This document shows positions 44,446-53,334 of a DNA stretch of 64,000 nucleotides, piece after piece; within the stretch, counting starts at the first letter, position 1; each line of letters opens with the position of its first letter. A program made the position numbers and the translations under genes. The notes beneath the pieces are model-generated. The model did no database searches. It saw only the letters and a program-made list of their open reading frames with translations, and was not told the origin of the DNA. Source of the DNA: Pseudoglutamicibacter cumminsii (GTDB lineage: Bacteria; Actinomycetota; Actinomycetes; Actinomycetales; Micrococcaceae); the NCBI RefSeq assembly GCF_003143995.1, contig NZ_QFWG01000009.1, positions 1 to 64,000 of the forward strand. The letters run 5' to 3'.

Positions 44446-45684
44446 ATGAGCACCGCCAATTCGACTACGGCACACGAGCCGATCCCAGCAGAACTCAACG
44501 AGCAGATCGTGAGGTTGCGCCGCTATTTGCACGCGAATCCGGAGCTGGACCGGCACCTGCCAGTGACCCAAACGGCTGTGCTGGATGCGCTCGAGGGCAC
44601 CGAGGGGATCGAGCTTCATACCGGGAAGGCCCAGTCTTCTGTGACGGCAGTCCTGCGCGGCGCCGCGCCGTTGCCTGAAGGCACGCGCCGCCCCGTGGTT
44701 CTGCTTCGTGGTGACATGGATGCGCTACCTGTCACGGAAGAAACCGGGCTCGAATATTCGCCGACCGAAGTCGGGAAAATGCACGCGTGCGGCCACGACA
44801 TGCACACCGCGGGCCTCGTGGGTGCCCTGCTGTACCTTGCGCAACGTCGCGAGGAACTCACCGCCGATGTTGTGGGCATGTTCCAGCCGGCCGAAGAAAC
44901 CGCTGGCGGCGCCAAAATCATGATCGAAGAAGGCCTGCTCGAAGCCGCGGGCCAGCCGGTCGATGAAGCGTACGCGATCCACGTGTACGCCGACCGCTAC
45001 CCACACGGAACGTTCGTCTCCAAGCCGGGAACCATCCAATCCGGATGCGATGACCTCGTCATCACGGTCCATGGCAAAGGCGGCCACGGCTCTGCCCCGC
45101 ACCAAGCCGCGGACCCGGTGCCAGTCGCGGCAGAGATCGTCCTTGGCCTGCAGACCATGGTGACCCGCCAGTTCGACGCGTTCGACCCCGTCGTCGTGAC
45201 GGTTGGGTCGATCAAGGCGGGCTCAGCCGCGAACATCATCCCGTCCACCGCGACTATCGAAGTCACGCTGCGTTCCTTCAGCCCCGCCTCGCGCGAAAAG
45301 CTCGTGCCGGCGGTCAAGCAAGTCGCGAAGGGCATCGCGGAAGCGCACGGTATGAGCGCAAGCTACAGCGTCGAATGCGACTTCCCGGTGACGGTCAACT
45401 CCGCCGCACACGTCGACTACGTCGCGGAGACCGCGCGTGACCTGTTCGGGGAGCACGCCTACCGGGAGCTTCCGCGTACCGAAGCCGGATCGGAAGATTT
45501 CTCCGAAGTGCTTGAGCGCGTTCCGGGTGCCTACATCTTCCTGGGTGCTGTGACCCAAGGCGAAGACCCCACTAAGGTGCCGGGCAACCACTCGCCGCAC
45601 GCGATCTTTGACGACCGCGTGCTCGGCCGCGGAGCGCGGCTCTTCGCGGAGCTCGCGCTACGCCGCGGGCCCGTCGCGCAGTAG
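44446..45684 (+). CDS. M20-family amidohydrolase
   Basis: Metal-dependent amidase or deacylase of the M20D group (hippurate hydrolase, IAA-amino-acid hydrolase), 412 residues. Key blocks: LRRYLHANPELDRHLPVTQT, LLRGDMDALPVTEETGLEYS, MHACGHDMHTAGLVGALLYL (metal-binding His/Cys), FQPAEETAGGAKIMIEEGLL (Glu-Glu), HGKGGHGSAPHQAADPV (dimerisation domain) and EAGSEDFSEVLERVPGAYIF. The start ATG at 44446 follows AAGGAATTCC; the open frame upstream adds 72 unrelated residues. The physiological substrate is an N-acyl amino acid or similar, not fixed by sequence. Confidence 0.9.
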   Translation: MSTANSTTAHEPIPAELNEQIVRLRRYLHANPELDRHLPVTQTAVLDALEGTEGIELHTGKAQSSVTAVLRGAAPLPEGTRRPVVLLRGDMDALPVTEETGLEYSPTEVGKMHACGHDMHTAGLVGALLYLAQRREELTADVVGMFQPAEETAGGAKIMIEEGLLEAAGQPVDEAYAIHVYADRYPHGTFVSKPGTIQSGCDDLVITVHGKGGHGSAPHQAADPVPVAAEIVLGLQTMVTRQFDAFDPVVVTVGSIKAGSAANIIPSTATIEVTLRSFSPASREKLVPAVKQVAKGIAEAHGMSASYSVECDFPVTVNSAAHVDYVAETARDLFGEHAYRELPRTEAGSEDFSEVLERVPGAYIFLGAVTQGEDPTKVPGNHSPHAIFDDRVLGRGARLFAELALRRGPVAQ

Positions 45685-45774
45685 CAACAAGACGTAGCAA
45701 CGAACGACCAGCCCGCGGCGGTCGGGTCTGCGATGTGCGGGTCCACGGCCCTGATGAGCCGCGGACGCGAACAT

Positions 45775-46713
45775 CTAGTAGTGGTAGGTGTCCGATGGGG
45801 CCGGGGCCGGATCGGATGCCTTCCGCCAGTGCACGTTGTAGGCCTGCGCAAGCTCCAGGATCTTGTTCGCGCGGGAAAGGCGCGGAAGGTCGGAGCCGTT
45901 GCGGATTTCGCCGCCGTCTTCCTCGAATTCCGCGAGGAACTCGTGCGCCCACGCAACGTCCTCGCCGGAAGGAGAGAGGCCCTCGTTGATGGTTGCGGTC
46001 TGCTCCGGAACCAGGCACAGCTTGCCGGTCATGCCGAAGTCGGTCGTGACCGCGGCGGCTTCGGCGAGCTTGAGACCCGTCGTCCCCACGGTCGGGCCGT
46101 CGATTGGGCCAGGCAGGCCGGTCGCTCGGGGCGCGATCGTGAACTGCGAACGCGCATAAGCGAGCGCCATCGGGCCGTCACCCATACCGGTATCGCGCCG
46201 GAAGTCGCCGATCCCGAACGCCAAACGGTACGTACCCTTCGCCGCGGCGATCGAATCAATACGCTGCAAGCCACGCGCCGTCTCAACCAAAGCAACCACA
46301 GGGATCCCCGGGAGCCGACGTGCGGTCTCGTTGACGTGGTCGGTCGATTCAACCATCGCAAGGATCACGCCCGCTAGGCCGCCCTCAGCCACAGGGCCGC
46401 CCACGGCGGCCGGCAGCGTGCGAGTTAGAGCCTCAACATCGCCTTCCCAGTACTTGGTCGCATAGCCGTTCATGCGCACCCAAGCCGTGTGGCCCGTCGT
46501 CAGCCATTCGACCGCGGCTTCACGGGCGGCAACCTTATCCTTGGGAGCGACGGCGTCTTCGATGTCCAAAACCACCACATCGGCGGCGGATTCTTCAGCC
46601 TCAGCGAAGCGATCAGGGTGCGCAGCGTTCGTCAAAAGCCACGAACGAGCGAGGTCCGGGCCGATCTTCTGACCAGCGGCGGTAGGGATCTGTGCAGGGA
46701 AAATAGGAGCCAT
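45775..46713 (-). CDS. HpcH/HpaI aldolase / CitE-like CoA-ester lyase
   Basis: A 312-residue TIM-barrel lyase. RSWLLTNAAHPDRFAEAEES, VVLDIEDAVAPKDKVAAREA (metal and phosphate site), WVRMNGYATKYWEGDVEAL and VALVETARGLQRIDSIAA with the metal-binding Glu match the CitE-like, stand-alone group, not the citrate lyase beta subunit of a complex. Such enzymes act on malyl-, citramalyl- or related CoA esters. No citrate lyase alpha or gamma genes are nearby. It ends with a small Pro/Ala tail. The amino-acid permease gene lies 9 bp upstream on the same strand. Confidence 0.85.
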   Translation of the reverse strand: MAPIFPAQIPTAAGQKIGPDLARSWLLTNAAHPDRFAEAEESAADVVVLDIEDAVAPKDKVAAREAAVEWLTTGHTAWVRMNGYATKYWEGDVEALTRTLPAAVGGPVAEGGLAGVILAMVESTDHVNETARRLPGIPVVALVETARGLQRIDSIAAAKGTYRLAFGIGDFRRDTGMGDGPMALAYARSQFTIAPRATGLPGPIDGPTVGTTGLKLAEAAAVTTDFGMTGKLCLVPEQTATINEGLSPSGEDVAWAHEFLAEFEEDGGEIRNGSDLPRLSRANKILELAQAYNVHWRKASDPAPAPSDTYHY

Positions 46714-46722
46714 GACCTCACG

Positions 46723-48174
46723 TTACTGAGTCTGGCGCTTCTTAACCCACGTTGTGACAACATATATCGCCGAAATCAACGCAATCCACACAGCGCCCGC
46801 GATGAGCGAGACCCGCGTACCTGGGAACCACGCCATCAAACCGATCACCAGAACCAAGAACGAGCCCGCGAAAATTGGGGTGATCGGCCACAACGGAACC
46901 GGGAACTCAAGCTCTTCCTTAGGGACGCCCTCGCGGCGCAGTTTGATGCGCATCGCGGTGTGGGAGAGCAGAACCATGCACCACAGCCACGTGATCGCGA
47001 ACGCACCAACCGAAGCGACGACCGCGAAAGCCGACTCCGGCATCAAGAAGTTCAACACCACGCCTACGGTCAGCGCGCCCATCATGAGCAGCGCCGCAGC
47101 CCACGGAACGCCCTTACCCGTGGTCCGTGTGAACGCTCGTGGCGATTGCCCCAAGTGAGCCATACCGAACAACATACGGCCGGCACCATACGAGTTCGCG
47201 TTGATCGCGGAGATCGCGGCCGTGAGCACCACAACGTTCAAGATGTGCTGAGCCGCCGGGATGCCCAGGGTCGCGAAAATCTGTACGAACGGGGAGGTGT
47301 CCGAGCTCATGTGGTTCCACGGAACCAGCGTCATGATGACGCCCAAAGCTAGAACGTAGAACAGCAGAATGCGGATCGGCACGGAGTTCACAGCGCGGGG
47401 GATCGCGGTGTGCGGATCATTGGCTTCACCCGCGGTCACGGCGATGGTCTCAATGCCACCGAAACTGAACACGACCATCGTGAGGCACGCCAAAATACCC
47501 ATCACGCCGTTAGGTGCCAAGCCGCCGTGATCGAAGAGGTTATGCAGGCCCGGGGTGGCCTCGCCCGGCACGCTCATGCCGAAGATCAGGATCGCGATGC
47601 CGCCGAGGATCATCGCGATAACGGCGCCGACCTTGATGATCGACATCCAGAACTCCATCTCACCGAACACCTTGACGTGCCGGGTGTTGATGCCCGCGAT
47701 CAGCAACACGACCGCCGCAACCCAGATCCATTGCGGCGCGTTAGGGAACCACAACCCCATATAGACGGACACCGCGGTAACGTCCGCGATGGAGACGACG
47801 AGCATGCAGAACACGTACGTCCAGCCGGTCGTGAAGCCCAGATACCGTCCGAGGTACCGGGTCGCGTAGTCAGAAAACGCGCCGGCGACGGGGTTGCGCA
47901 CCGCCATCTCACCCAAGGCGCGCATCACGATGAACACCGCGGCACCTGCCACGATGTAGGCGAGCAGAACGATGGGGCCAGCGGCCTTGATGGCGTCCGC
48001 TGACCCATAGAACAGCCCGGTTCCGATCGCGGAACCGAGCGCCATGAACTGGATGTGGCGCCCGGTCAGCCCTTTGGAGAGGGAAGTTTGCGCGGTCTGG
48101 TGGCCAACCTGAGGTGAAGCGTCGGTCTCTGACGACGTGTCTCTGCTAAAAGCCGTGTCTTTGCTAGAACGCAT
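46723..48174 (-). CDS. Amino-acid permease (AAT family, APC superfamily)
   Basis: Proton-coupled importer, 483 residues, 12 predicted helices. The AAT opening LTGRHIQFMALGSAIGTGLF and the segment KAAGPIVLLAYIVAGAAVFI, ALGEMAVRNPVAGAFSDYAT are the family signature; FSFGGIETIAVTAGEANDPH is the conserved helix 6 region. It resembles GABA, Phe or CycA-type permeases, and the exact substrate cannot be told. The hydrophilic N-terminal tail of 35 residues is long. It is probably co-transcribed with the CitE-like gene 9 bp downstream. Confidence 0.9.
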   Translation of the reverse strand: MRSSKDTAFSRDTSSETDASPQVGHQTAQTSLSKGLTGRHIQFMALGSAIGTGLFYGSADAIKAAGPIVLLAYIVAGAAVFIVMRALGEMAVRNPVAGAFSDYATRYLGRYLGFTTGWTYVFCMLVVSIADVTAVSVYMGLWFPNAPQWIWVAAVVLLIAGINTRHVKVFGEMEFWMSIIKVGAVIAMILGGIAILIFGMSVPGEATPGLHNLFDHGGLAPNGVMGILACLTMVVFSFGGIETIAVTAGEANDPHTAIPRAVNSVPIRILLFYVLALGVIMTLVPWNHMSSDTSPFVQIFATLGIPAAQHILNVVVLTAAISAINANSYGAGRMLFGMAHLGQSPRAFTRTTGKGVPWAAALLMMGALTVGVVLNFLMPESAFAVVASVGAFAITWLWCMVLLSHTAMRIKLRREGVPKEELEFPVPLWPITPIFAGSFLVLVIGLMAWFPGTRVSLIAGAVWIALISAIYVVTTWVKKRQTQ

Positions 48175-48323
48175 GCATCGAGACTAGGACGAACAGTGAT
48201 CCAATGCACATTCACGTGAGGGCTTCTGTCGGCCTTCCGTCGAAGCTTGGACGAACTGATCTCAAATCAGCTCAAAGCGCGCATTTTCTCCGGTGCGGAT
48301 TGAGTTATACGTGCCGAGGCCAG

Positions 48324-50333
48324 CTAACCCCGCGCGGCCGCCAGCACGTCCGGGATGCATTCTTCGTTGCGCAGGCTCGTGGTGTCGCCGAGCTGTTCTC
48401 CGGTGCAGGCCTGGGTCAGGATGCGCCGCATGATCTTGCCTGAACGGGTTTTCGGTACGTCGGGCACGAGGATGATGCGGGCCGGCTTAGCGATGGGGCC
48501 AATCTCCTTGGTTACGGTGTCGCGCAGTCGCTGCGTGAACTCCGCGATCGCTTCCGGGTCAGCCTCAGCGCCCAGCAGGCTCTGATCTCCGGGGACCACG
48601 AATGCGACGGCCGCGTGGCCGGTTTTCGCATCCGGTACGGGGCACACGCCGGCCTCCACGACGCCGGCATCGGTCACGAGTGCGGACTCGATTTCGATGG
48701 TCGAGAGCCGGTGACCAGAGATGTTGATGACGTCGTCGGTGCGTCCGAGGATCCAGGTGTCGCCGTCGGCATCGATTTTCGCGCCGTCGCCTGCGGTGAA
48801 CCAACCGTATTCGGCGTAGGCCTTCCAGTAGGAGGTGTACCAGCGTTCCGGATTGCCCCACACGGTGCGCGCCATGGATGGCGGGAACTGGGTGAGCACG
48901 ATGTTGCCTTGGGTTCCGGCCGGGGTTGGATTGCCTTGGTCGTCGACGACCGCGGTTGCGACTCCTGGCATGTCGCGTCCTACGCTGCCGGGCTTAACGG
49001 TGGCTGCGTCAGGCCGTGGTGTGAGGACTGTGGAGCCGGTTTCTGATTGCCACCACGTGTCGACCATGCTGATGCCCCGCTCAGGCTCCCCGATTTCGGG
49101 GTTGGCGGGCTGGTAGGTGTCGCGGCCGATCTGTTGGCGCAGCCAGCGGGCGGCCTCAGGGTTGACGGCCTCGCCCACTGTTCCGCCGAGGCGGATGCTC
49201 GAGAGGTCGTATTCGGCCGGGATTCCGTCAGGGAACCATCCCATGAGTGACCGCACGAGGGTTGGCGCGGTGTAGTAGGAGGTCACGCCGTAGCGTTGGA
49301 TGACCTCGAAGTGCCGGCCAGGGTGTGGCACGTTCGGCACACCTTCGTAGATAACCTGCGTCGCGCCGGCCCCGAGTGGCCCATAGATTTCGTAGGTGTG
49401 GGCGGTGACCCACGCGAGGTCTGCGGTGCACCAGTGCACGTCGTTGTCGCGCTGTTCCGGGTCCGGGTGGGCGAAAATCTGGTTGTAGGTGGCCACTGCT
49501 CCGGTGAGGTAGCCGCCGGTCGTGTGCACGAGGCCTTTCGGTTTCCCTGTGGTTCCGGAGGTGTACATGATGAACAGCGGGTTTTCCGCATCGAACGCTT
49601 CCGCTGTGTGCTCCCGGGGCTGGCGTGGCACGATTTCGTCCCACCAGATGTCGCGGCCTTCGGTCCACGGGATGTCGCGGTGGCCGGTGCGGTCGATCAC
49701 GAGCACGTGCTGAAGCTGATTGTCGCCGGACGCGGCTTCGTCCGCGATGTCTTTGACGGGCACGGCTTTGCCGCGGCGGTATTGGCCGTCGCTCGTGACG
49801 AGCAGTTTGGCGCGGGTGTCTTCGATGCGGAAACGCAGTGCTTCCGCGCTGAATCCGCCGAAAACGAGCGAATGCACGGCGCCGATGCGTGCGCAAGCAA
49901 GCGTGATGACGATGGTCTCGACGAGCACCGGAAGGTAGACCACGACGCGGTCGCCGCGGCCGATGCCAAGTTCCGTGAGCGCGTGGGCGGCCTGGGAGAT
50001 TTCCTCGGTGAGTTCGCGGTAGGTCACGGTGCGGCGGTCGCCCGGCTCGCCTTCGAAGTAGAGCGCGACCTTGTCCCCGCTGCCGGCGGCAACGTGGCGG
50101 TCCGCGCAGTTGACGGCGGCGTTGAGGGTGCCTCCCGCGAACCAGGTTTGCTGGAGCCCTTCCTGAGTTTCAGGGTTGGGCGGGGTCAGCGTGTGCACGG
50201 TGTCCCACGGGGTCTCCCACGTGAGCTGGGCGGCCTGTTCCGCCCAGTACGCCTGATGCTCTGCGGGGCTGAGCTGTGCACCTGCGTCCTGTGCGGTGCT
50301 AGCTTGATGCGCGGATGTTGACGTCAAAGTCAT
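48324..50333 (-). CDS. acsA: Acetyl-CoA synthetase
   Basis: Makes acetyl-CoA from acetate, ATP and CoA, 669 residues, full length. Blocks: QAYWAEQAAQLTWETPWDTV and FAGGTLNAAVNCADRHVAAG at the N-terminus, PLFIMYTSGTTGKPKGLVHT (P-loop), ADLAWVTAHTYEIYGPLGAG, VDTWWQSETGSTVLTPRPDA, GWFTAGDGAKIDADGDTWIL and KTRSGKIMRRILTQACTGEQ, where the lysine is the known acetylation site in Acs enzymes. Twelve bases upstream of the ATG begins an S-box riboswitch, unexpected for this gene. In its setting it may supply acetyl-CoA for O-acetylhomoserine. Confidence 0.95.
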   Translation of the reverse strand: MTLTSTSAHQASTAQDAGAQLSPAEHQAYWAEQAAQLTWETPWDTVHTLTPPNPETQEGLQQTWFAGGTLNAAVNCADRHVAAGSGDKVALYFEGEPGDRRTVTYRELTEEISQAAHALTELGIGRGDRVVVYLPVLVETIVITLACARIGAVHSLVFGGFSAEALRFRIEDTRAKLLVTSDGQYRRGKAVPVKDIADEAASGDNQLQHVLVIDRTGHRDIPWTEGRDIWWDEIVPRQPREHTAEAFDAENPLFIMYTSGTTGKPKGLVHTTGGYLTGAVATYNQIFAHPDPEQRDNDVHWCTADLAWVTAHTYEIYGPLGAGATQVIYEGVPNVPHPGRHFEVIQRYGVTSYYTAPTLVRSLMGWFPDGIPAEYDLSSIRLGGTVGEAVNPEAARWLRQQIGRDTYQPANPEIGEPERGISMVDTWWQSETGSTVLTPRPDAATVKPGSVGRDMPGVATAVVDDQGNPTPAGTQGNIVLTQFPPSMARTVWGNPERWYTSYWKAYAEYGWFTAGDGAKIDADGDTWILGRTDDVINISGHRLSTIEIESALVTDAGVVEAGVCPVPDAKTGHAAVAFVVPGDQSLLGAEADPEAIAEFTQRLRDTVTKEIGPIAKPARIILVPDVPKTRSGKIMRRILTQACTGEQLGDTTSLRNEECIPDVLAAARG

Positions 50334-50344
50334 GCTGTGTCACT

Positions 50345-50434
50345 CCATCGATCCTGGCGTGAGCACCATGCCCGGCGTAACCGGGGTGGTTGCTGCGGCG
50401 TCGTAGAGCCAGATCTCTCAGCCGCTCTGGATGG
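50345..50434 (-). promoter_or_regulatory. S-box SAM riboswitch upstream of acsA
   Basis: On the minus strand CCATCCAGAGCGG opens, followed by GAGAGATCTGGCTC, ACGACGCCGCAGCAACC and GGTGCTCACGCC, closing with GATCGATGG. The core matches the copies before metY and the NtaA/DszA-type gene in order and spacing. It ends 12 bases before the acsA ATG. The sequence of the 5' and 3' ends (CCATC / GATGG) agrees with P1. Confidence 0.88.
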
Positions 50435-50548
50435 TTGTGGTGTCCATGGTGGGTGACGAAGGCGGCCTCACGCAAATCACGTGGGCGTGTGTGTCATGTT
50501 GCTCAACATGCGAAACGTAGCGAAAGCGTCCGATGCGGTGGTTGCGTT

Positions 50549-51487
50549 TCAGCGGTTGTTACGGGATTGCCGCAGCCGCCACTTAGGTGCCGCACCTTCT
50601 GTGCGCGCTTGTGAACGCTGGGCTCGCATGTGATGGACGCGCCGCGCCTGTGCACGGCGCTGCTGATCTGCCCGCGGCCGAGGCTGGTTCTGAGTGACAG
50701 AGCCGCTGGTTTCCCGCTGAGTGACCACCGCATCGGAAGCGGAATCTGTGGTGCCGTCCGTGCGGGACCCAGCCGCCGCATCGACCACGGGGATCGCGCC
50801 AGTGGACGGGTTCGCGCTGCGGGCCTCACGCCGCAGGATCGACGGGATGCGTCGCCGCGGCAAACGGATCTCCGCCGGGCCGGGGAGATACAGGTTGTAC
50901 TTCTGGGCGAGAATCACGAGGATCGCGACGCTGAACATCGCAACGAACATGCCCCAATCGGGGAGCTTGACGTAGAAAAACACGAGCATCTGCACGGAAC
51001 CGAACAGCGAGGCCGTCGCGTACAGCGGGGAGCGCCTGAACACGGTCGGCACCTGACCGACCATGAAGTCACGGATCATGCCGCCACCCACAGCAGTCAT
51101 GACACCCAACAGAAGTGAGGGCAACCAGTCCAAGCCAGCAGCGAGAGCCTTCAGAGTTCCGGTAGCCGACCATGCACCCAACGCGAGACCATCCAAGACA
51201 GTGAGCACGCGCGTCGTCCAATTGCCGTTGAGCGGCATGAGGAACGCGATAAACGCGCCCAGGATCGCGGCCGGCAGATACCACGGGTTGGTGGTTGCGA
51301 CGGGTGGGCCCTGGTCGATCATGAGGTCGCGGACAATACCGCCGCCGAGCGCGGTGACGATCGCCATGACAACGAAGCCGACGGGGTCGAAGTTCATGCG
51401 CCGAGCGATCACGCCGCCCATGATCCCGTTGGTGACAAGCGCGATGATATCGACGGTCAAAAACACTTCTGGCCGTGCAAATTCCAC
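50549..51487 (-). CDS. TRIC-type (UPF0126) cation channel protein with long basic tail
   Basis: Membrane protein of 312 residues. Two repeats of three helices carry the glycine-rich kinks and RD pairs, TALGGGIVRDLMIDQGPP and TAVGGGMIRDFMVGQVPT, that define bacterial TRIC channels (PF03458). A seventh helix ends near residue 200. A cytoplasmic tail of about 100 residues follows, Arg/Gln/Ser-rich and unlike the usual short end. GTG start with AAGGGC upstream. Bacterial homologues conduct potassium or other cations in vitro; the cellular role is unclear. Confidence 0.87.
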   Translation of the reverse strand: MEFARPEVFLTVDIIALVTNGIMGGVIARRMNFDPVGFVVMAIVTALGGGIVRDLMIDQGPPVATTNPWYLPAAILGAFIAFLMPLNGNWTTRVLTVLDGLALGAWSATGTLKALAAGLDWLPSLLLGVMTAVGGGMIRDFMVGQVPTVFRRSPLYATASLFGSVQMLVFFYVKLPDWGMFVAMFSVAILVILAQKYNLYLPGPAEIRLPRRRIPSILRREARSANPSTGAIPVVDAAAGSRTDGTTDSASDAVVTQRETSGSVTQNQPRPRADQQRRAQARRVHHMRAQRSQARTEGAAPKWRLRQSRNNR

Positions 51488-51657
51488 GTCGCTGTAGCCC
51501 TTTCGCTTGCAGAAACCCGTGTTCTGAGATGCTGCTATTCCTCCGCAAGTGTAGTGCTTGATGATCCCAGTATTGACCGGTGGGTGGCGTCATTTAACGT
51601 CATCGAAAACCTCGATTTGCGTGAGGTGCCAGGTGTGGCTTTATGCTGAATCCGTAT

Positions 51658-51765
51658 CCATCCAGAGCGGCCGAGAGATCTGGCTCGTTGACGCCGCAGC
51701 AACCATCCCGGTGGGTTCCCTAGTGGGAATCGTGAGGGAAAGGTGCTCCCGCCAGAAGACGATGG
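51658..51765 (+). promoter_or_regulatory. S-box SAM riboswitch upstream of the NtaA/DszA-type monooxygenase gene
   Basis: CCATCCAGAGCGG at the 5' end, then CCGAGAGATCTGGCTC, TTGACGCCGCAGCAACC, an extended P3 arm (GTGGGTTCCCTAGTGGGAATC), GGTGCTCCCGCC and closing GACGATGG. This is the same core as the copies before metY and acsA, with a longer P3. The gene starts 34 bases downstream. Confidence 0.9.
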
Positions 51766-51798
51766 CGCAGCATTTCAGGGCTGCGGGAAAGGGTTAGC

Positions 51799-53235
51799 AT
51801 GTCGTCTGAAAAACCGATTCTTCTCAACGCTTTTGCGATGAACACGATTGGTCATCAGTCCCCGGGCCTGTGGAAGCACCCTGAGGACACGTCGCGGGAT
51901 TACAACAAGCTTTCTCACTGGGTTGAGCTTGCGCAGATCCTCGAAGAGGGCCGTTTTGCCGCCCTGTTCCTCGCCGATGTGATGGGTGTCTATGACGCCT
52001 ATCAGAATTCCCCGGAGACCGCACTGCGTTCGGGCGCCCAGATCCCGTTGGCTGATCCGGCGGTCATCGTTTCGGCCATGGCGGCGGCGACGAAGAACCT
52101 CGGTTTCGGCGTCACCGCGGGCACCGCTTACGAGCACCCGGTTGGCCTGGCCCGCCGCTTGGCGAGCTTGGACCACTACACTGGCGGCCGCGTCGGCTGG
52201 AACGTTGTGACGGGCTACCTTGAGTCTGCGGCGAAGAACTTTGGTCAGACCCGCCAGATGGAGCACGACGAACGCTACGATCACGCGGACGAGTACATCG
52301 ACGTCGTGTACAAGCTGCTGGAGGGTTCGTGGGAGGACGATGCAGTTGTTGCCGACTGCGAATCCGGCCTGTTTGTGGACCCGGACAAGGTGCACGAGCT
52401 CGAGCACGAAGGTAAGTGGTTCAACGTTCCGGGCATCGCGATTACGGAGCCGTCCCGTCAGCGTACGCCGGTGATTTTCCAGGCCGGCACGTCCTCCCGC
52501 GGTATGGCTTTTGCGGGTAAGCACGCTGAGGCTGTGTTTGTTTCGCAGGCGACCAAGGAGGGCCTGGCCAAGACGGTTAAGAAGATCCGCGAGGCTACCG
52601 TTGCGGCCGGACGTAACGCTGACGACGTCAAGATTTTCGCGATGATCACCCCTGTTGTGGGTAAGACGAACGAAGAAGCGTGGGAGAAATTCCGCGAATA
52701 CCAGTCTTATGCCGATGAGCAGGGCGCGTTGGCGTTGCTCGCGGGCTGGACGGGCATCGACTTGTCTGAATACCCGTTGGACGCGGTGATTAGTGAGGAC
52801 GTGGAATCCAACGCGATCCAGTCGGCTGTGAGCATGTTCCAGGCGGCCTCGGGTGATTCCGATAAGCCGTGGAATGTGGGCCAGCTGGCTCGCTACATCG
52901 GTGTGGGTGGCTTCGGTCCGGTTGCTGTGGGCACGGGCCGTGAGATTGCCGAGCAGTTCCATGAATGGGTCCGGGATACCGGTGTTGACGGCTTCAACGT
53001 TGCTTACGCGGTCAAGCCGGGCACGTTCCGCGACGTCGTTGACTATGTGATTCCGGAGCTTGAAGCGCTGGGTGTCTATCCGACCGCGGAAGAGTTCGCG
53101 GAGGACACGATCGCGTGGGACGCGGACCGCCCTGCTGAGGATCAGGCCGGCTCTTCTTTGCGTCACGCTTTGTTCGGTCGTGGCGACCGTCTGCCGGAGA
53201 ACCACCCGGGTGCTGCGGTGCGTCGCGGTAAGTGA
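51799..53235 (+). CDS. NtaA/SnaA/DszA-family FMNH2-dependent monooxygenase
   Basis: Luciferase-superfamily oxygenase of 478 residues. ILLNAFAMNTIGHQSPGLWK, GRFAALFLADVMGVYDAY, YEHPVGLARRLASLDHYTGG, VGWNVVTGYLESAAKNFG and PVIFQAGTSSRGMAFAGKHA are typical of the NtaA/DszA/DmoA group, which oxidises sulfones, sulfides, pristinamycin or nitrilotriacetate. The S-box riboswitch upstream makes a sulfur substrate likely, releasing sulfur for methionine when SAM is low. A separate flavin reductase must supply FMNH2; none is adjacent. The start ATG at 51799 follows GGGAAAGGG. Confidence 0.9.
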   Translation: MSSEKPILLNAFAMNTIGHQSPGLWKHPEDTSRDYNKLSHWVELAQILEEGRFAALFLADVMGVYDAYQNSPETALRSGAQIPLADPAVIVSAMAAATKNLGFGVTAGTAYEHPVGLARRLASLDHYTGGRVGWNVVTGYLESAAKNFGQTRQMEHDERYDHADEYIDVVYKLLEGSWEDDAVVADCESGLFVDPDKVHELEHEGKWFNVPGIAITEPSRQRTPVIFQAGTSSRGMAFAGKHAEAVFVSQATKEGLAKTVKKIREATVAAGRNADDVKIFAMITPVVGKTNEEAWEKFREYQSYADEQGALALLAGWTGIDLSEYPLDAVISEDVESNAIQSAVSMFQAASGDSDKPWNVGQLARYIGVGGFGPVAVGTGREIAEQFHEWVRDTGVDGFNVAYAVKPGTFRDVVDYVIPELEALGVYPTAEEFAEDTIAWDADRPAEDQAGSSLRHALFGRGDRLPENHPGAAVRRGK

Positions 53236-53334
53236 AAGAATCCCTTCACCTATTGACTCTGCTCTGGAGACACAAGAAGATGTGAACTATGTAGGCATGT
53301 TGTGTGCCATATCACCAGGGTAGGGAAATAAGAC

